From positions 310,001 through 374,000 of the forward strand of contig JAODTK010000555.1 of NCBI GenBank assembly GCA_026419785.1: a stretch of DNA of 64,000 nucleotides, written 5' to 3'. This stretch comes from Sclerodactyla briareus (lineage: Eukaryota; Echinodermata; Holothuroidea; Dendrochirotida; Sclerodactylidae). A model generated the notes under the pieces. It saw only the letters and a program-made list of their open reading frames with translations. It made no database searches and was not told the origin of the DNA. The translations under genes and the position numbers were made by a program. Shown piece by piece: positions 1 through 11,035 of this stretch (position 1 is its first letter; each line of letters starts with the position of its first letter).

Positions 1-1797
1 CTATTAATGTAATGTGCTAAATCTGTCCACATTCCTCAATACATCACTTAGTAAAGAGACAATGATGTGCAGAAATGTGAGTGCACTAACAAATCACCAC
101 AATAAAACACTTTCCCGTTCAATCACATTGGGTGTGAGTACTCTACATTCTTCTCCCAGAGACTGACAGCCACAGTGATATTTGAATCATTACTACTGCA
201 GACAAACAAGCAATAACTGAGACGTCAACAATATATCGGACTATTTTAACCACCCTGTGATATCGAATTTGTGAAATTTCGAATCTCTCCTTTGTAGATA
301 AGGTTGTATCCATAAAATAGTGATGACGGGACGACTATAATATTGTGGGCTTGCTTTATATGGCGCTGCTAGCGTCAAAGAGATAGCATGGATAGTGCCC
401 GATTCACATTGGCGCTTCCTATCGTGCACCAGCTACTTCCTCTGTTTATTTAAATACTAATGCACTAGGAAATTACGAATGTGCTGATTGTGAATATAGG
501 GTATTCATAGGGTAGCCTTATTCAAGTAATTACTTTATCATATTTTATGGCAGGATTAGCATGCATCAGCTGACTTTTGGAAACGAAAAGAAAAAGAAAA
601 TGAGAGGCTCGAATCCGAAAAAAGGGTATTAGGTAACATTTCGAAATGCTTAGAAAATATGTCATGATTTTGTCTTTAAAATAGGGCATATTTTGGGTGT
701 TTTTCGCTAATTTTTCCGCTAATTTTGAATGAAGACAAGAAGTTTGCAATATGTAGCTATGGATAGTCAGAATGTGATCAACTAAATAAGGTTTGTGTAC
801 AGGGCTAGGCCAACACTGTAGGTGGCTTTTTTTGTTGTAAGGTTTATATGCCACTAGTACCCAAATAAATAGAAACAACCATCTAAGAGACAAACACCGA
901 CACCAGGAATTAGTCAGATAGTAGTACTATAGCAATAACAGACCATCGAAGGGTGCCCGAAATTGAAGAGTGAGGTTACAGGTCATATATAATGGCTATA
1001 TTCCTCCCACCCCCCCCCCCCACCCCCCGCCGACACCTCTATTGAACCTGCGTGCTCAATTGTTGTCCATTACACCGAGTGCTGATCGAAAATTTGATAG
1101 GTTTGGTTAGGAAGTGATCGATGTGAAATGATCAAATGTTTCCCCCGCCTGACAAAAGATCGAAGGGGCAAATCGGGAAATCGAAGGCTAAAAAACGGGA
1201 AATTGAGGAGGAGGGAAGTTCACAAAAAGTGGAGAAATAGTGGAAAAAAAACAAGGGGAGTTGAGAATTAAATTGAAATAATAGGCTTAATTGGCACCGG
1301 GGGTGGGTATGGTGAGGGTACTAGGAACTCTGCCTTTTGGACGCTCTCAAAAAGTTAGAGGTCACCTACTACACCCCTTTACCTACCACCGTCAACCCCC
1401 ACAACCCCAACCCCACCCAAGAAGGAATGTTCAAATCGTGAAAATCGTTATGCGCGCCGTCTGACTCTGCAGCTAGGTTGAGGCTGTGCAGCAAAGATGT
1501 ACCTTAGTGAATTCCTCTACATCGGCAAAAACGCATTTGGTGTTTTCAAAGCTTCTGCTTCTGCTCGTGTCTCGTTAAAACCCCTTTCGGGTATCACAAC
1601 GAGGATGTTGGTTTTCAGTAAGCATCAGACAGCACTAGTTACTGTGTGTGGGCAGGCTGCCCCTGAACACTTCAAAAGTGAGGCTTTCCTTAACAGGGGA
1701 TGTTAATTCATTCCAGTCTCTAGTAGTTTGAGGGTTAGATAGAAAACTGTACTGGAAGGCTCGTATTTATAGGGGATTTGGATGTAGCGACCACGCC
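1..1797. other. Intergenic or intronic sequence, no gene seen
   Basis: Only short open frames occur here and none resembles a known protein. A C-rich tract lies near 1005-1029, followed by a purine-rich stretch (about 1140-1270). The small open frame at 1497-1706 has no recognisable motif. I see no RNA gene or clear repeat boundary. Confidence 0.5.
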
Positions 1798-3110
1798 TAC
1801 CAAGTTTCAGTTTATTTGGAGCTGCCACCATGCCATTGATAACTTGATAGATGAGTACAAGCCTGGCTTTTTTCCTCCTCTAAGACAGTGGTTCCCAGTT
1901 TAGGGACTTCATAATATCTCTCACACTTGTCTGTCTACGGAAGTCACGTGTCATCACACGTGCAGCTCTTCTTTGATTTGTTTTCGATTTTAGTATATCA
2001 GATGATTTAAGGATCCCAAATTTGTGAAGCATACTCTAGGGTTGAGTTTTCAGATCCTTCTGGAGAATAAGGTGATCTTCAAATGAGCGAATTGGCCTGT
2101 ATAGCACAGCATCATCAGCAAATAAGCGTAGTTGTGAATCATCTGTGGGTAATGTCATTTATATAACACAAATACAACACTGGGCCCAGACATGTACCCT
2201 GAGGAACTCCAGGAAGAACAGGAGCGGAGGCTGATGAAGTACCAACAATAACCACACTTTGAGTTCTATGAGTAAGAAAACTATCAATCCAATGGGAAAG
2301 ATGATCACGAATACCATAGTGATTGATCTTGGCCAGCAACTTACGATGAGAAACAACATCGAAGGCCTTTGAGAAATCAAGAATTCTCATGTCAACCTGA
2401 ACTTATTGTCGTATAGTAATGTAATCGGACGTTGCCATAGGTAGTTGTGTTATACATGAACGATTCCTCATAAAACCGTGTTGAAGGTCTGTTAGAATTG
2501 CATGACAGTCTAAGATGAGACATAATGTGTTTCACAGCAATATGTTCCAGTAGTTTCGAGCAGACACACGTAAGAGAGACAGGGCGATAATTTGGCAACA
2601 ACCTGTCTTGTATGTTAGCGATGTTAGAATTTTTCCAATCATGTGGCACAACTCCTTCAGACAATGATTGATTGAAAAGTGATGTGAGACTTGGCGCTAA
2701 TTCAACAGAAAGTTCTTTAAGATGCCGATTGTATGTTTTGTTCTGGCCCAGAGGCCTTGTGTGCCTCAGTGACAAGTGATGGGTCTATCGCTGGGTAAGG
2801 ATCACTAACCATTGGGGGATGTTATCCAATGAATCACGTGTGAAAACATAACTAACTTTGCTTGCTCAGAATTTCAGCCTTGTCACAACTGGAACTATGG
2901 TCTATGAAGAGTACCTGAGCCTTCAAGAGGGGCTACACCACTGGCTTCCTTCCTTTGTTGTTTGATATAATTCCAGTAGGGACGGTTGTTGCCTTGTTTG
3001 AATGAACTTCACCATGGTGTTTCAATGAAATCTAGGTGTGCTTTCTTAATTCCCCTTTTAGCTCATAATCCCTCAACAGGGTGTTCTCTTCGAAATTCCA
3101 TGAGTATCCT
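1798..3110 (-). mobile_element. LINE (non-LTR retrotransposon) RT remnant, internally deleted
   Basis: Read on the minus strand, the fragment carries reverse transcriptase motifs in the right order. These are a YRPVSLT block near 2590, SKAFDVVSHRKLL near 2350-2388, GVPQGT near 2190-2205, the catalytic FADD at 2111-2122, then LEYASQIWDP at 2011-2039. A QRRAARVMTRDFRR stretch (about 1925-1970) and a KARLVLIYQVINGMV stretch (about 1815-1870) follow. Such a tail is typical of CR1/Jockey-like LINEs. The sequence jumps from just after FADD to LEYASQIWDP, so roughly 90-100 residues of the RT/thumb region are missing. Several frame changes separate the blocks. Upstream, a NNRPYWNYIKQQRKEA block near 2940-3000 fits the pre-RT linker. 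No endonuclease domain is seen, so the copy is 5'-truncated and inactive. Confidence 0.85.
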
Positions 3111-4544
3111 CCGCATATAGGAACTTGAATACAGTGTCTGACAATACTCTCCCATTCCCAATGGTGGTTGATAATCTGGAGACAAATTCGATAGAAAATG
3201 TCCAAATCAGTTTGACTCGGTTTCCTAATTTCTAGATAACCGAGTCAACCAAAGATAACGCGAAGTCCCCTTTAATGTCGCCAAAATGAGGGAGTATGAT
3301 ATTTTCTACACATACCTGCACAATAGCATGGGACACGAAAACCCTGAAGTCGGTACCGGTTTTCCAAGTCGGCAGACTGCATAGTGATATAACATTGTGG
3401 TCAACGTACACCTAGTGCCCGATACTGGTCTCTATCACATTAGATTACAGTAATAGTAACACCCTATACATCTCTCTAGCAACCACCAACAAGAATGCGC
3501 TTTCCTCTTAAATGCTGTCATGGGTCAATATCTGAAGAAACGCCGGTACCAATAACGTGAACTTAGTTGACCCCGTCGCTTGGGGGTCTCTAGGACGTTC
3601 CATAAGTCATATAGAGGAATACACTGGCCACCACAATACGAACGTCAAAATATCGTTCATGAACACTTCTTTCCTGGAATTGAACCATTTTACAGATATG
3701 TTCTCCTGCTAATTAGTGACTTCGAGCCAACTATGGATCAAATTGAAAACAGTTCTGGTATTTTTATTTCCAATTTTAGGCCTCGAATTTTTGCGAACGT
3801 TTGTGGTGTTCGATGTTACTGAGTCGCAGCCGCGCGTTCATTCTGTCAGTTCAGCTCATCATTCTTAAAAGAAATTCAACGTGTCGGTATTTCATCGAGT
3901 TGCTGGGTGCCACGAAGATTCCCGTGAAACGATATCAACAAAAAATTCAGAGATCTTTCCCTTATCATTAGATCAATCATCAAAATATCCTAGTCATTCT
4001 ACGGGCCATATTGGAATATCTTCTATTCAGTTGCCTAAGTACGCTAATTAGCCAACGTGGTACGGAGACCTATCTTGCCAATGGATGTCGGGGAAACACA
4101 AATTAAAAATATGAAACACTGCAAAATTGACACCTGTATCTGTGTGACCAGATGTTCTTCACATGTCACGGCTTCATGGGAAGTTCTGAATTACACCCTA
4201 AATACCACTTTTCGAGGTATATGAGTGGAGTGGTTGTGTCGTTAAATAACATCTAGCACATTAATCGCCCCTGATAATTCTACAAATTTTTCCAAATGAG
4301 ACCGGGTACGTATCTACGGAACGCGATAACTAGTAGTTATGTGGTGGCGACAAGTGTTTACCTGATAGTAAGAAATGGTTCAGGTATGACAACAAATCGT
4401 CCCCTGTTAAATATGCACTGACGAATCTGCATTTGCATGCAGATTGTGAGATCACGTTGAAGCATACATCAGCATTCTATTAGTTTTTCGATACAACACA
4501 TTTTCAAAATGATGAGTTGATGAGAATGTTTACACAAATGAGAT
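3111..4544. other. No gene; one short perfect hairpin
   Basis: The only structure I can support is an 11-bp inverted repeat, TTGACTCGGTT at 3212-3222 and its complement at 3238-3248, with a 15-nt loop. The open frame at 3580-3822 has no recognisable motif. The rest reads as unstructured non-coding DNA. Confidence 0.45.
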
Positions 4545-5234
4545 ATGAATATAGCTGGCCATGTGACGACCAAATGGCTAAGTACTGAAAATGGCAATGT
4601 CGTAACAAATGGCCATGTGGAGACAATTAATGATGTGACGACCAATAGCTGTGTAGTGGCAAATAACCATGGGATGACAGAATACCTCTTATTTGTTCAC
4701 TCCCGACACATCCTGTGTCCTTTCTTCCCGAGAATTCCCAGTGGGGCAGGTACTGGCACATACGACGCGCAACCCACTTATTTCAAGTCGCCCCACATGG
4801 AGCGTTGGCCAGTATTTATCTTGATGTCTTGGGAATCAAGGGTAGTGTGGGACACTCGAGAAGACATTGTAATCCAAAAACACTGTGGGAATCGCCCTCG
4901 GGCTGTCAATGGTTCGGAAATATATATATATAGCGACAGCATCGCAGATGAACTCTTAGCACGTCATTTCTTACCACAGTATTTCTTACCACAGTATGGG
5001 CTGTGCCATAGCATGACGGGTTCCGGACAACCACTCACCAGCTCACCCAAGTTTATATTAGGCCCCAAACTAGCAGATCATTTGGAATCGGATTGGGTGA
5101 CGGTCACTGCTGTCAGTGAGAATAGTCTAACTGTCGCGTTTATTGAGGTCGTAATTACACTATTTATGAAGGGCCACCGAACATTGAGTCAACGTCTTCG
5201 CCAGTGTAATTACTCTGAATGTAAGGAACATTAA
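4545..5234 (+). CDS. Unrecognised 229-residue open frame starting with 18-bp repeats
   Basis: This is the longest uninterrupted frame in the window that is not opposite a recognised gene. I do not recognise the protein. The first 45 residues are built of about seven degenerate six-residue units (NGHVTT-like: AGHVTT, NGNVVT, NGHVET, INDVTT, NSCVVA). They correspond to an 18-bp DNA repeat. Because 18 is a multiple of three, the repeat itself can keep the frame open, which weakens the coding argument. A second exact duplication gives FLPQY twice near residues 145-155. There is no signal peptide, membrane segment or catalytic motif. A chance frame of this length in 64 kb is unlikely but not excluded. 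It could equally be a mobile-element remnant. Confidence 0.25.
   Translation: MNIAGHVTTKWLSTENGNVVTNGHVETINDVTTNSCVVANNHGMTEYLLFVHSRHILCPFFPRIPSGAGTGTYDAQPTYFKSPHMERWPVFILMSWESRVVWDTREDIVIQKHCGNRPRAVNGSEIYIYSDSIADELLARHFLPQYFLPQYGLCHSMTGSGQPLTSSPKFILGPKLADHLESDWVTVTAVSENSLTVAFIEVVITLFMKGHRTLSQRLRQCNYSECKEH
4553..4682 (+). repeat. Degenerate 18-bp minisatellite
   Basis: About seven units of roughly 18 bp related to ATGGCCATGTGACGACCA can be lined up. Examples are GGCCATGTGACGACC, ATGGCAATGTCGTAACA, GGCCATGTGGAGACA and TGATGTGACGACCAAT. Divergence between units is high, so the array is old. Confidence 0.55.
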
Positions 5235-7304
5235 TAGACTCCAGACTTCTTCATTCCGCGTTCAATTAATTCCATCGAGGAGGGAGGTACGACGTTTGAT
5301 TCTCCACTGAACACCTATTTCGTTGTTGAAAGTATCGCGTATACTGTTCCACATTCGTCCTCAGCGTCTTTTTTCGTGATGCATCGAGGTTCTGTTTGTC
5401 AAGATGGAATATCTGATTGCAAAGACCCCAGAATAAGAACGAGGCCTGCAACTTTTTGCCAACTAGTAATGTCGCCTTCCGGCAAAACATATCAACTAGT
5501 ACAATCACAATGCTATATTCCTTCCTGTTTTTTTTAATATTTTTTTTAGTGAAACACAGTAGCTAGGTCGAGGTGGAATATTTTGTCTACTTTAGGTTGA
5601 AGACCCAAATGAAGAGAGCAATCGATAATACCACTAAACGGTGGCAATATTCTCATTTGTTCACTTCTGTGATCATATCCTCAAATGGTAGGCCAGCAAT
5701 AAATACACATGGAAGAGTCATTTGCTATGTTTAAACTGAATGAATTATGGTCCAACAACAGGGGTAATACTCAAGAACAGTACATGTACAATGATAGGAC
5801 TACTCTCTTTAAGGATGACAATGGACAATGTTCTGAATATTTCAGTTGGCCTAGAATATTCGATACTCTATGAGAATTCGGCGCTGGTCTGGATGTGGTT
5901 GCATTGAGAAGTGAATAACAATGTTGGACACAAATTTTAGCAAACAAAAAGCTTGACCAGATATTACTAATATAGTGAATTCTGAAGTTAGGCAAGATTT
6001 TAGGCATGAGATTTGCCGAGTAAGTGCTGTTACCCTGTAAGGTGGCATACATTACCATCACAGAACCTATCGGATCAATTAGTAAATCTTATGACTTTTC
6101 TGATATAGCTAAATTTGACAATAAATCTATTTTCAATAAATCAGATTTGTCAATTTGGCCCTGACTGATACATTAAAGTTGTCAGACGGGAGCGTTCAGC
6201 AAGTCTATCCAGTAAAACTCTTGAAAATAGTAGGAAGCTGAATGTTCAAATTCCATTAATAGTAATAGAAAGTGAGGTCTAGAATAAGGTATACAGTAAA
6301 GATCGACAGAAATAGAAATACCCTTCCATAAGCCCACTGTTCGAAATGTTGGGCAAGAATGTTCCAACAACAATTCATTACTATGATAAGCCAAAGGCCC
6401 AATCTGATATTTGTCTATCGATTTGGGATTTTGTTCTAACATCCCGTGAGAGATCATCTATCCCAGTAAATAATTCAGTAAAGAAACCGGGGTCAGGCCA
6501 TCGGCAGTCACCAAAATATGCGCCATAATACCGTGAATCTTTCATAACAATACGATCCCTCACTACAGTATAACTCCGTCCTCCAGGTGAGGTCTTGGTA
6601 CAAGTAAATTTGCCAATTTCTCACAATACCCCCCCCCCCTCCCCAAAAAAAAAAAAAATGCCGTCTAACCAACAAATAGGTTCACGTTCTCCCCAAACAA
6701 AGCTGCATACCAACTTCAGCCCGATTGACAGACATTTCGGACTTTAACCGTGTTAACAAGCTTTGCAGACTTCAACTTCCGACTTCGACTTCTCTTGACC
6801 CTCAGATGATTTTCGACCTGCCTCGACACATAGGATGTGTACTCATTATGAGGAACCCACATACCAAGTCAGGAACTTCAAATCAATCATCCGAGTGGGT
6901 CCGGGTTTTCGTGTAACAAGGCTAGGCGTCACCATAATACGAATACAAAACACACCACACACACCAACGCACCCACACGGCATCACGCATACACATACCT
7001 GGTATGACTACAAGGATTCTCTGATTTCGTCAAGGAGTAACAGACCATTGGTCCAGAGATATATTGGGTAGGTGTTAAAGGAAAGGACCTAGCCACAATT
7101 GGAGGACTGAAAACTGGTCAATTTTCCTTGACACCCGGAGGTCAACCTATTTTTTAAAGCTTGTGTAAACTACTGCACATCAGATTGATAAGCCACCCAA
7201 GTGAAGTCTTTGAACAGGTGACTGGGGCTGCAGCAGAGGAGGAACATTATTGCTGAGAGAAAAGGGCTGGTTTCGAATCAGGGTGCAGCACCACTGAGCA
7301 ATGA
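5235..7304. other. No gene; homopolymer and CA-rich tracts
   Basis: Short open frames here show no protein family. A C tract followed by an A tract lies at about 6629-6658, and a CA-rich stretch at about 6948-6996. A B-box-like TGGTTTCGAATCAGG near 7268 hints at a SINE scrap just before the large minisatellite, but no A box could be matched to it. Confidence 0.4.
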
Positions 7305-10300
7305 GGTTGTACACACTGATGTAATTCAGGTCGGTATACAACTTGTAATGTAATCATGGTAGGGATACACATGTGTATGTGATCTAAGTAGATATGCATA
7401 TGTTAGTGATTCATGGTAGGTATACACATTGTTGTAATTCAGGGAGGTATACACATTGTATGTTATCAGGTAGGTATACACATGGTATGTGATTCAGTAG
7501 GTATACACATGTAGGTGATTCAGGGAGGTATTACAACATGTATGTAATTCAGGTGTGTACCACACACGTATGTGATTTAAGGTAGTATACCCATTGGAAG
7601 TGATTCAGGTAGCTTGTTACTACTGTGTTAGTGATTCAGGTAGGGATACACATTGTATTTAATTCAGGAGTATAGACATGTATGTAATTCAGGTAGGTAT
7701 ACACATTGTATGGATTAGGTAGGTATTCAAATTGTATGTGATTCAGTAGGGTATTACACATTGTAGAGATGGCAGGTAGGGTTAGGTAAACACATGATGT
7801 GATTAGGTAGGTATATCTATTGTAAGTGAACCGGAAGGTTGATGACACATTGTATGTGACTAAGATAGGTATACATATTGTGTGTTATCCATGTAGGTAT
7901 ACACACTGTATGTGATTAATGTAGAGGTTTAAACATTGCGATAATAATTCGGTAGGTATACACACGGATGTGATTCAGGTAGGTCTACACATTGTATGTT
8001 ATTTAGGTAGGTATACACATTGATGTATTCAAGTAGTATAAACATGTTTGTAATTTCAGGTTAGGTATACACATTGTATATGTAATTCATGTAGGTATAC
8101 ACATTGTATGTTATTTAGGTAGGTATACACATTGTATGTATTCATGTAGTATACACATTCATGTAATTCAGGTAGGTATACACACTTGTATGTGATTCAG
8201 GTGGCGTATACCCCTTGTAAGTGAGTCAGGTAGGTATACACACTGATGGGATTATGTAGTTACAATGGATTGGAATTTCAGGTAAGGTTTACCAACATTG
8301 GTATGTTATTCAGGTAGGTATCACCTTGTATGTGGATTCATGTAGGTAACAATTGTAGGGATTCAGAGAGGTTAGACACATTGTAGGTTGATTCAGGTAG
8401 GTCTACCTATTGTAAGTATTCAGGTAGGTATACACATTATGAGGACTAAGTTAGGGCGGATACTACAATTGTATGTGATTAAGGTAGGTCTTACCACATT
8501 GTAAATGATTCAGGTAGGTATTAAACCTTGTATGAGAACTCAGGTAGGTCCAACATTGTAAGTGATTCAGGTAGGTAGAAACATTGGATGGACTCAGGTG
8601 GTCCACATGTATGTGATCAGGTAGGTATACACATTGATGTGATCAGGTAGGTATATACATTGTAAGTGATTCAGGTAGGTTACACTTGTTAGTGATTCAG
8701 GTAGGTGTAACACATTGTGATGTGATCAGGCAGGTATGCCCATGTATGGTTATTAGTAGGTATACACCATGGTATGTAATCATGTAGGTGTACACATTGT
8801 TTGTAATTCAGGTAGTATAACATTGTATGTATTCAGTAGGTATTACACATGTAGTGATTCAGGTGGGTAGGGTTGACACATTGTATGTGACTCAGGTAGG
8901 TACACACATTGTATGTGATTAAGGAGAGTAGGTAACACATTGTATGTGAGTCAGGTAGGTATACACATTGTAGTGATTATGGAGGTATGCCATTGTATGT
9001 TATTCATGTAGGTTACACATTGCATGTACTTCAGGTAGGTATACACACGTATGTGATTCAGGTTTGTATACCTTGTAAGTGATTCATCAGGTAGGTATAT
9101 CCACTGTATGTGATTCATGTAGTTTACACATTGGATGTAATTCAGGTAGGTTTACACATTGTATGTTATTCAGGTGGTATACACATTGTATGTGATTCAT
9201 GTAGGTATACACATTGATGCGATTCAGGTAGTATTACACAATTGTATGTAAGTAGGTGGGTGTATCACACACTGTATGGTGATTCAGGGGTTATACCCAT
9301 GAAGTGATCAGGAGATAGACATACTGTTAGTGATATATTTGTGTAGCAGTCTTATACACATTATGTAATTCAGGCCCGCCCCGTAGGTATAGACAGGTAT
9401 GTAATTCAGTAGGTATACACACATGAGTTATTTAGGTAGGTATTCACATTGTATGTGTTCAGGTAGGGATACACATTGTAATGCATTCAGTAGGTAACCA
9501 ACACATTGTCATGTGATCAGGTAGATTAATTATGGGAAGTGAACCAGGAAGGTTGACAATTGTAGTGACTCAGATAGGTATCCATATTGTGTGTTGGTTA
9601 TCCAGGTAGTATGACACAATGGATGTGACTTCATGGTAGGTTGACACAGTGGATATAATTCAGTAGAGGTATACACACCGTATTGATTCAGGTAGGGTAT
9701 ACCCATGTATGGTTATTAGGTAGGTATAACATTTGTTAGTAATTCAAGTCCAGGGATACACATTGTTTGTTAATTCAGTAGGGTTACAACATTGTATGTA
9801 ATCATGTTAGGTATACACATTGTACCGCTTATTTAGGTAGGTATACAAATGGTGTTATTCATCTAGGTATACACATGCATGTAATGTAATTCAGTGAGGT
9901 ATACACACTGATGTGATCGGTGGGTATACCCAGTGTAAGTGTTCGGTAGGTATACACACGTATGTGATCATGTAGGTTACACATTGGATGTATAGTCAGG
10001 TAGGTTTACAATTGTATGTTATTCAGGTTAGGGATACACATTGTATGTGATTCAGTAGGTATACACATTGTATGGGATTCAGAGAGGTTATAACATGGTA
10101 TGTGAGTCAGGTAGGTATACTATTGTAAGTTGATTCATTAGGTAGGTTATACCAATGGTATGAGAACTAAGGTAGGTACATAATTGTATGTGATTTCAGG
10201 TAGGTATACACATTGTAAATGAGTCAGGTAGGTATACACATTGTATGCACGACTCAGGTGAGTACATACATTGTAAGTGATTCAGGGAGGTATACAAATT

Positions 10301-11035
10301 GTATGTGACTCAGGTTGGTAACACATGTATGTGATTCAGGTTAAGGTATACACATTGTATGTGATTCAGGTAGGTATACAAAAAACCTTGTAAGGATGTT
10401 CAGGTAGGTATACCACATGTAAGTGATGATTCGGTAGGTGTTACACATTGTAGTGAGTCAGGCAGGTAGGGCCCCATTGTATGTTATAGTTAGGTATAAA
10501 ACATTGTATGTAATTCATGTAGGTGTACACATTGTTTAGTACTCAAGGTAGGTATACACAATTGGTATGTTATTCATGTAGGTATATACATTGTAAGTGA
10601 TTCAGGTGGGTATACACATTGTAAATGTGACTCAGGTTAGGTAGCCTACACACATTGTAATGTGATTTCAGGAGGTATACATCATTGTTATTGATTTTTC
10701 AGAGTAGTATATTCAGACATGTTATGTGATTCTGGCAGTATGCCCATTGTAGTTATTATGGTAGGTATACAACATTGTATGTATGTCATCGTAGGTGTAC
10801 ACCTTGTTTGTGAATTCAGGTAGGGGTATCTACATTGGGGGGGGGGGGGTATTAATTTCATGTAGGTATACAACATTGCATGTATTCAGAAGATGAGCAC
10901 ACCGTAAATGTGATTCAGGTAGGTATACACTTATTGTAATGTGATTCAGGTATGTATCACACATTGTAGTGATCCAGGTAGGTATACACATTGTAAGGTC
11001 ATTTGGTAGGTATACGTCACCTTGTATTTGATTGG
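7305..11035 (+). repeat. Large 28-bp minisatellite (about 3.7 kb)
   Basis: The whole interval is one tandem array with a modal unit of 28 bp and the core CAGGTAGGTATACACATTG, followed by a TATGTGATT-like linker. At 28 bp per unit the span implies about 130 copies. Units differ mostly by single-base insertions and deletions (roughly 24-32 bp observed), with few long perfect runs. A run of 13 G at 10837-10849 interrupts one unit. The unit contains stop codons (TGA, TAG) and 28 is not a multiple of three, so it cannot encode protein. The indel-rich pattern suggests either an old array or poorly corrected long-read sequence. Confidence 0.97.

Noticed and set aside
7305..11035. CRISPR-like array
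   Set aside because: Repeat units are directly adjacent with no unique spacers, and vary in length; it is a minisatellite in an animal-type sequence.
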